64,000 nucleotides of DNA. It comes from a bacterium (GTDB lineage: Bacteria; UBP6; UBA1177; JAKLFG01). The stretch spans positions 1 through 64,000 of the forward strand of contig JAKLIW010000014.1 in the NCBI GenBank assembly GCA_022709425.1, given 5' to 3'. The position numbers and the translations under genes were made by a program. The notes under the pieces are model-generated. The model had not been told where the DNA came from. It did no database searches and saw nothing but the letters and a program-made list of their open reading frames with translations. Positions 59,310 through 64,000 of the stretch are shown one piece after another; the stretch's first letter is position 1; the number at the start of each line of letters is the position of its first letter.

Positions 59310-60229
59310 TGAAAAGTAACATGTTCCCAACTACATGGGCACTTCTTCTCTTTGTTCCGGCATTTCTTATTTCTTCAGAAAAAGGAGAAGAAACTTGTCT
59401 TTCAGAAAATTTGGACACAGAACTTGGCTATATCGGGTCAATGTTTGTCAGCGATGAATCTTCGGAAGTAGTTAAAAGAACTAAATGCACTCTTTATAAA
59501 CTGACAGATGGGTACACAGACAAGTCTTACCTTTTCCACTGGCATGAGTTCAGCTGTGATGAGGCGCATCTGCGATTAGCCCTTATGGATGATGACGCCA
59601 ACATGGTAGCGTTTAAAGGCGATATCGCCCAAATTGTCGAGATAGGAAAAAGCGGGGTTAACATAGGTCCCATTCCTTCGAAATTCTGTCCTTCTGGCTT
59701 GTTGATGGGTGCCACTTTAGGCAAGCAGAAAAAGACGATAGAATTTCTTCTCAACAAAGGACATGATATTAACTGTGTTTCCCAATCTGCGGGTACTTTG
59801 TTTTTTGATGCGACCATTAGCGGCGACATGGATTTCATCAAGTATCTGGAATCGAAAGGAGCCAAGTCCATCCGAGAGCGGGACGGAGACAATGGGCGCA
59901 ATCTTCTTCACGCCGCCGCGAAGAGCGGCAACCCCGAAGTGATCGACTACATATACAAGAAAACCCCCGCGTGGCTGAACCAAAAAGACGATTTCGGCCG
60001 CACGCCCCTTTTCTTCGCAGTCCAGAGCCGGTCGGAAAAAGCCGTTGAAAACCTCATCAAAAAAGGAGCACAGTTGAATGAAAAGGACCGCTTCTGTTTC
60101 ACCCCGCTCGATTACGCGTTGGAAACAAAGAAAGACCCGCTCATCAAGCTTCTAAAAGACAACGGTGCTTTGCCATACAAAGAACTCAAGCCATCCGCGA
60201 AGCCCGCGCCTGCCAACGCAAAGCCATGA
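59309..60229 (+). CDS. Ankyrin-repeat exported protein, candidate immunity
   Basis: A 306-residue protein with an N-terminal hydrophobic signal (TWALLLFVPAFLISS) and at least four ankyrin-like repeats between 135 and 290 (KKTIEFLLNKGHDIN, NLLHAAAKSGNPEVIDYIYKK, TPLFFAVQSRSEKAVENLIKKGAQLN, TPLDYALETKKDPLIKLLKDNGA). Its ATG shares one base with the Rhs stop (TGATG) and has gggga upstream, so it is translated with the toxin tip. Ankyrin proteins are known immunity partners in polymorphic toxin loci; that role here is inferred from position. Its first half is AT-rich like the tip, and the last 350 bases are GC-rich, suggesting a chimera. Confidence 0.75.
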   Translation: MKSNMFPTTWALLLFVPAFLISSEKGEETCLSENLDTELGYIGSMFVSDESSEVVKRTKCTLYKLTDGYTDKSYLFHWHEFSCDEAHLRLALMDDDANMVAFKGDIAQIVEIGKSGVNIGPIPSKFCPSGLLMGATLGKQKKTIEFLLNKGHDINCVSQSAGTLFFDATISGDMDFIKYLESKGAKSIRERDGDNGRNLLHAAAKSGNPEVIDYIYKKTPAWLNQKDDFGRTPLFFAVQSRSEKAVENLIKKGAQLNEKDRFCFTPLDYALETKKDPLIKLLKDNGALPYKELKPSAKPAPANAKP

Positions 60230-60266
60230 ACCGTCCATCGTCCGTCGGCGGGCAGCGTGAGCGTAA

Positions 60267-60785
60267 GATGAAGAAAAAGAAGACGACGCGCAAGGGAGGC
60301 TGATAGGGAAACGGGTGAATGGAACGGTGACGGCACGGTATCTCTATGACGGGCAGTTGAAGATCGCGGCCGTTGTGGACGGGGAGGGGAATGTGGAGCG
60401 GCGCTATCTCTACGCCTTGCACGCCAATGTACCCGAAGCGATCCTCGAAGCCGACGGGTCCTCCGCCGTAGGCTACGGCCCGCAGGCGGGTACGACCTAC
60501 CGCATCATCCATGACCACCTCGGCGGACCGCGCATGGTGGTGAACGCCGCGACGGGCGAGATCGTGAAAGAAGTCGCCTACGATGAATTCGGGAACATCA
60601 CGGCGGAGACCGGGACCTACGACCTGCCGTTCGGCTTCGCGGGTGGTATCCGCGACACCGACACCGGACTCACGAAGTTCGGCGCCCGGTGGTACGATCC
60701 CGAGGTCGGGCGGTGGATCAGCAAAGAACCGCTTGGCTTCGCCGGCAGGGCAGAAGCGGGAAGCGGGGTCAGTCCTCGATATTAG
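60267..60785 (+). pseudogene. Orphan Rhs core C-terminal fragment
   Basis: An open stretch in one frame from just after a stop at 60264 encodes DAQGRLIGKRVNG, YLYDGQLKIAAVVDGEGN, TYRIIHDHLGGPRMVV, then FGARWYDPEVGRWISKEPLGFAG. This is the end of an Rhs core without its own tip. The start at 60283-60306 is identical over 24 bases to 58321-58344 in the main gene. The frame then runs into the left end of the transposase unit and stops at 60783-60785. No start codon with a ribosome site is convincing. It is a typical displaced remnant awaiting recombination with the core. Confidence 0.75.
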
Positions 60786-60792
60786 ACATTTC
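60765..60792 (+). repeat. Left inverted end of the transposase unit
   Basis: ggggtcagtcctc, then gatattagacatttc. It is the inverted partner of 61813-61840 and lies directly against the -35 box of the transposase promoter. Confidence 0.75.
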
Positions 60793-60821
60793 TTGACTTG
60801 AGTTGACCGTTCTGGTATCTC
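60793..60821 (+). promoter_or_regulatory. Predicted transposase promoter
   Basis: TTGACT (60793-60798) and TATCTC (60816-60821) are 17 bases apart, starting one base after the left repeat and about 29 bases before the ATG. Confidence 0.4.
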
Positions 60822-60849
60822 TCCGGCGTACTGACCGACGGAGGAATCC

Positions 60850-61806
60850 ATGGCTCGCCCCTTGCGCCTCGCGTATGAGAACGCCCTCTACCATGTCATC
60901 AACCGCGGCCACCGCCGCGAAGCGATCTTCACCGACGACAAAGACCGCGAAGAATTCCTCGGGCGCCTCACCATCGTACAGATACGATTCAACCTCACCA
61001 TCCACGGCTACTGCCTGATGGATAACCATTATCACCTGCTCGTCGGCACCCCCGACGCCAACCTCTCGCGGGCGATGCACACCCTCAATTCGAGTTACGC
61101 ATCGTGGTACCGGGCGCGGCATCAACTCGTCGGATCGCTGTTCCAAGGCCGCTTCAAGTCGGTGCTCGTCGAGGAGGAACGCTACCTCGCGACGGTGTCG
61201 GCCTACATCCACCTCAATCCCGTGCGCGCCGGGCTGGTGAAAAGCCCCGAAGCGTGGCGGTGGTCGAGCATGGCGCACTACATCGGCAAGAATCCGCCCG
61301 CGAAGAAGAACGAACTGACGCTCGCGGTGACCACTGACGAGGTACTGCGGCAGTGCGGCGGGCGGAAGAACTATCTGGCCATCATCGACGAGGTGTGGAC
61401 GCGCAAACCCGATGCCGAAAGCATCTACGGGGCGAACTCGCTGCTGGGCGGCGACGATTTCGTGGATGAGATGAAAGTGCGACTGCGCGAAACGCCGGTG
61501 GCGCATATGCCCGAGGCGCGGCGACTGCTGGCCGGAAGCGAAGATGCGGTAGCGGCTGCGGTGCGGAAGGCGCTGAAGATCAAAGAGGGCGTACCCATCG
61601 AGAAACGGCGCGGCGACGAGGTGTTCAAGTGGTACCTGTGGGCGTTGCGGCGTCATGGGGCGGACACCTTAGCGGAGATCGGTGTGCGGTTCGACATGAA
61701 GGGGCCCGCCGTTTCCAAAATGACGAGCCGCTTGGATGAGGCGATGGCGCAGAACAAACGACTGCGGGATATCGGGGCGACTATCGATCGCAATCTATCA
61801 AAATAG
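60850..61806 (+). CDS. REP-associated tyrosine transposase (Y1_Tnp, HUH)
   Basis: A 318-residue Y1 transposase of the RAYT type. The N-terminus reads MARPLRLAYENALYHVINRGHRREAIFTDDKDREEFL. The HUH metal motif is DNHYHLLV (about 58-65), the probable nucleophile is a Tyr in NSSYASWYRARH (about 82-88), and FQGRFKSVLVEEERYLATVSAYIHLNPVRAGL follows, as in TnpA_REP. The C-terminal 150 residues are longer than in IS200-type enzymes and include a helical region resembling a DNA-binding domain (TLAEIGVRFDMKGPAVSKMTSRL). RAYTs are thought to cut and spread short palindromic repeats. It has a good ribosome site (ggagga) and its own inverted ends. Confidence 0.93.
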   Translation: MARPLRLAYENALYHVINRGHRREAIFTDDKDREEFLGRLTIVQIRFNLTIHGYCLMDNHYHLLVGTPDANLSRAMHTLNSSYASWYRARHQLVGSLFQGRFKSVLVEEERYLATVSAYIHLNPVRAGLVKSPEAWRWSSMAHYIGKNPPAKKNELTLAVTTDEVLRQCGGRKNYLAIIDEVWTRKPDAESIYGANSLLGGDDFVDEMKVRLRETPVAHMPEARRLLAGSEDAVAAAVRKALKIKEGVPIEKRRGDEVFKWYLWALRRHGADTLAEIGVRFDMKGPAVSKMTSRLDEAMAQNKRLRDIGATIDRNLSK

Positions 61807-61812
61807 ATCGGA

Positions 61813-61840
61813 GAAATGTCTAATGTTGAGGACTGACCCC
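61813..61840 (-). repeat. Right inverted end of the transposase unit
   Basis: Reads gaaatgtctaatgttgag then gactgacccc on the plus strand. On the minus strand it matches 60765-60792 and the solo repeat at 57193-57220, with extra outward similarity to the latter. Confidence 0.75.
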
Positions 61841-61846
61841 TCAAGT

Positions 61847-61874
61847 TTGCATTTCGCCGCGAGCCGTGTATCAT
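61847..61874 (+). promoter_or_regulatory. Predicted promoter for the RND exporter, abutting the repeat
   Basis: TTGCAT (61847-61852) and TATCAT (61869-61874) are 16 bases apart. The -35 box begins six bases outside the right end of the transposase unit, mirroring the arrangement at 57181. Confidence 0.45.
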
Positions 61875-61913
61875 GACCCGTTCTTCCGTTGTGTTTCGGA
61901 GGCGCCGCCTGAT

Positions 61914-64000
61914 ATGGTAAAACTATCTGAATTCGTTGTAAGATATCGTTGGCCGATCATCGTCTGCCACATCCTTCTGACGCTCGCGATGGTCTATCCG
62001 CTCACCAAGGCGACGGTCGATCCCGACGTCCAGAACATGCTTCCCGCCGACATGAAGGAACGTATCGATCTGCAGAAGATAGAGAAGCTCTTCGGCGGCA
62101 CCGAGATAGCGCTGGTCATCATGGAGGCCGACGATATACTCGCCGAGAAGACGCTCGACCGCGCCGCGAAAATAGCCGACGCGATCCGCGCCATCCCCGG
62201 CATCGACCGCGTCAACACCCTCCCCAATATCGGCGGCGATGATTTTGCCGATGAGGAACCGACCCCCGAACAGAAAAAAGAAAAGCGGGAAGCGGCGCGC
62301 GCGGAGATCAAGAAGAACGATCTCATCTACGGCACCATTATATCGAAGGACTTCCACTATCTGGCCATCGTCGTGAAGCTTTCGGCGCAGAGCAGCGAAA
62401 CGCTCCGCATCTCCCGCGAGATCCGCGAGGTGTCGGCGGCGGTGCCGGGCGTCGAACCGCTGGTATACGGTGGACTCCCTTTTATTAAAGAGCGCATCTC
62501 CGAAGATGTGCCGAAGGATATGTTCAAGTTCCTTCCGGCCGGCATCCTGATCATGATGCTCTTCCTCTACCTTTCGTTCCGCCAGTTCCGCGGCGTACTG
62601 CTCCCGTTCTCGATCGTCGCGATGTCGATCGTCATCAGCATGGGGCTCATTCCGCTCTTCGGCTGGAAGATGCAGACGGTGACGATGATACTGCCGGTCA
62701 TCATGATCGCGGTGGCCAACAACTATGCGGTCCATCTGGTGAGCCGTTACCAGCAGGACAACCGCGAGGACTGCAAACTCGATTCCATCAGCCTTGCCAA
62801 ACTCGGCGTCCTGTCGCTGGGCGCTCCGGTTATCGCGACCGGTGTTACCACCATCGGCGGCATCATGTCGATACTGACCCACCGGCTCATCCCGGCAAAA
62901 CAGCTGGGTATCCTCGCCGGCATCGGGATCACCTTCGCGCTCACCGCCAGTCTACTCTTCGTCCCGGCGGTCCTGTCGCTTCTCAAAAAACCGCGTTCGG
63001 TCATCGCCACCGATATCAAGAAACGCCATTTCCTTGAACGGGCGATGTACAACCTTGCCTACTTCATCTCGAAGAACCCCAAGCCGGTCCTGACCGTGAC
63101 GCTCCTCATCACCCTTGCGGCGGCGCTCTTCATCCCGCAGCTCACCAGCGACTCGAACCTCGCCCGCTACTACCCCGAAGGATCGACCGTGGCGGTCGCC
63201 AGCGACATCGTCAACAGGCAGTTCGGCGGGGGGCAGATCATCAATGTGGTGGTCGAAGGGGATATCAAGGATCCGGCGCTCCTGCGCAAGATAGACGCAT
63301 TCGAAAAAGAGGTGGAAAAACTTCCTGAAGTGGGGAAGACCACCTCGATCGTGCGGCTCCTCAAGATGATATCGCGCAATCTCCATAAACCGGGAGAGGC
63401 GGGCTATGACGACATTCCCGACGGCCGCGGCGGGGTCGATTTCTATCTCACCGAGTATGTCAAGCTCAGCGACATCAAGGAGCTGGGCCATCTGGTCACC
63501 GAGGATTTCAAGCACGCCCAGATCATGGTCCAGATAAATGACGAAGGCTCCGGCACCATCAAGCGGGTGGTCGCCAAGGTCAACGCGCTGACCGCCGATA
63601 CCCCTGAATTCACCATCGTGGGCGGCTCCGGCTACATCTTCGCGGCGCTTATCGACGAGGTCTCGATGGGGCAGGTGACATCGCTTATCCTGTCGGTGGT
63701 GATCGTCGCGTTCCTCGTGATGCTCCTGTTCAAGTCGTTCATGTCGGGGATCGTCGCCTCGATCCCGCTCGCCCTTGCGCTGGTCCTTCTTTTCGGCGTG
63801 ATGGGCGGCACGGGGATACCGCTCGACATCGCCACCGCGATGCTCTCCTCCATCATGATCGGGATCGGCGTCGACTATACGATACATTTCCTGTGGCGTT
63901 ACCGTGAAGAACTGGCGCTGGGCAAATCGCCCGAAAAGGCGGTCCGCAAGACGCTACGCACCACAGGACGCGGCATCATCTTCAACGGCGTGTCGGTCAT
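61914..64000 (+). CDS. RND/MMPL-family exporter (partial, runs off window)
   Basis: The first 695 codons of an inner-membrane transporter. The protein begins MVKLSEFVVRYRWPIIVCHI (first helix), then a periplasmic domain with ATVDPDVQNMLPADMKE. A first bundle of helices contains FKFLPAGILIMMLFLYLSFRQFRG and VIMIAVANNYAVHLVSRY, a sterol-sensing-like segment. A second half repeats this with VSMGQVTSLILSVVIVAFLVMLLF and IMIGIGVDYTIHFLWRYREEL. Two-fold repeats of this kind use proton motive force to move lipids, hopanoids or small molecules; the substrate is unknown. The start has GGAGG 11 bases upstream. The end is outside the window. Confidence 0.88.
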   Translation, partial: MVKLSEFVVRYRWPIIVCHILLTLAMVYPLTKATVDPDVQNMLPADMKERIDLQKIEKLFGGTEIALVIMEADDILAEKTLDRAAKIADAIRAIPGIDRVNTLPNIGGDDFADEEPTPEQKKEKREAARAEIKKNDLIYGTIISKDFHYLAIVVKLSAQSSETLRISREIREVSAAVPGVEPLVYGGLPFIKERISEDVPKDMFKFLPAGILIMMLFLYLSFRQFRGVLLPFSIVAMSIVISMGLIPLFGWKMQTVTMILPVIMIAVANNYAVHLVSRYQQDNREDCKLDSISLAKLGVLSLGAPVIATGVTTIGGIMSILTHRLIPAKQLGILAGIGITFALTASLLFVPAVLSLLKKPRSVIATDIKKRHFLERAMYNLAYFISKNPKPVLTVTLLITLAAALFIPQLTSDSNLARYYPEGSTVAVASDIVNRQFGGGQIINVVVEGDIKDPALLRKIDAFEKEVEKLPEVGKTTSIVRLLKMISRNLHKPGEAGYDDIPDGRGGVDFYLTEYVKLSDIKELGHLVTEDFKHAQIMVQINDEGSGTIKRVVAKVNALTADTPEFTIVGGSGYIFAALIDEVSMGQVTSLILSVVIVAFLVMLLFKSFMSGIVASIPLALALVLLFGVMGGTGIPLDIATAMLSSIMIGIGVDYTIHFLWRYREELALGKSPEKAVRKTLRTTGRGIIFNGVSV

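Larger units (their letters stand above)
57193..61840. mobile_element. Repeat-bracketed accessory island (Rhs toxin locus plus transposase)
   Basis: The outermost copies of the ggggtcagtcctc repeat face each other at 57193 and 61840. They enclose an Rhs core/tip gene, an ankyrin gene, a displaced Rhs fragment and the Y1 transposase unit. The genes just outside (oxidoreductase operon and RND exporter) look like ordinary chromosomal genes. Movement as one unit is inference; no target duplication was identified. Confidence 0.5.
60765..61840 (+). mobile_element. REP-associated (RAYT/IS200-like Y1) transposase unit with inverted ends
   Basis: The transposase gene at 60850-61806 is flanked by 28-base inverted repeats at 60765-60792 and 61813-61840. 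They match at 26 of 28 positions and have core ggggtcagtcctc. The left copy supplies the stop codon of the Rhs fragment. A third copy lies at 57193. Confidence 0.75.

Noticed and set aside
1-64000. CRISPR arrays, rRNA genes and prophage modules
   Set aside because: I looked for regularly spaced repeats, rRNA-like segments and phage structural or integrase genes and saw none.

Overview
The window is bacterial chromosome with compact, mostly GC-rich coding DNA. Several gene types suggest a deltaproteobacterium or Myxococcota-like, probably anaerobic lineage: a Myxococcus-type PilZ domain, a SurA_N/PpiD-like protein, a zinc-ribbon/GYF protein like those of gliding-motility complexes, a VorB-type ferredoxin oxidoreductase, secreted proteins with Asp-rich linkers, and a DUF4388 regulator. 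No rRNA, CRISPR array or phage module is visible. The assignment is inference, not a measured phylogeny.

Layout. 1-2.7 kb: two near-identical GNAT acetyltransferase ends, each followed by the same promoter block, with a RhuM-family gene between them and a DUF6448 protein after. 2.7-10 kb: small zinc-ribbon protein, PilZ protein, a cluster of GGGCG hairpins, mfd, a putative outer-membrane beta-barrel and an ACT-domain protein. 10-17.6 kb: an Asp-rich lipoprotein translationally coupled to a 1954-residue secreted protein. 17.7-24 kb: SurA_N, a membrane protein and a YkgJ protein, then tRNA-Leu(CAA), mannose-1-phosphate guanylyltransferase and a membrane spermidine-synthase-like protein. 24-32 kb: coaBC, a CRP-like regulator and a 1352-residue zinc-ribbon/GYF/TPR protein, divergent from an FHA/TPR protein sharing its C-terminal tail. 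32-41.4 kb: an EF-G-like GTPase, a lipoprotein with three DsbA modules and a LeuD-like subunit; a PMI-type cupin protein; a CAP-domain protein coupled to a second Asp-rich lipoprotein; tRNA-Leu(CAG); and a third Asp-rich lipoprotein.

41.6-53.7 kb is one 14-gene minus-strand operon: two STAS proteins, CheY, CheA, CheW, an HPt-CheW fusion, CheR, CheD, CheB, an RsbW-like ATPase, a membrane DUF4388/TPR protein with an altered receiver, then Hpt (purine salvage), TrmB and a membrane AraC regulator. It joins chemotaxis signalling to a partner-switching module, with no chemoreceptor or flagellar gene in view. 54.4-57.1 kb encodes a four-subunit 2-oxoacid:ferredoxin oxidoreductase.

57.2-61.8 kb is an accessory island bracketed by inverted copies of one short repeat. 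It holds an Rhs core with a JAB/DUF4329-like tip, a coupled ankyrin-repeat candidate immunity gene, a displaced Rhs orphan, and a REP-associated (Y1/HUH) transposase whose ends carry the same repeat. The window closes inside an RND/MMPL exporter gene.

The best candidates for something undescribed are the repeating pair of Asp-rich lipoprotein plus overlapping secreted partner, the palindromic element that forms the start of one such lipoprotein, the chemotaxis/partner-switch operon, and the repeat-bounded toxin island.
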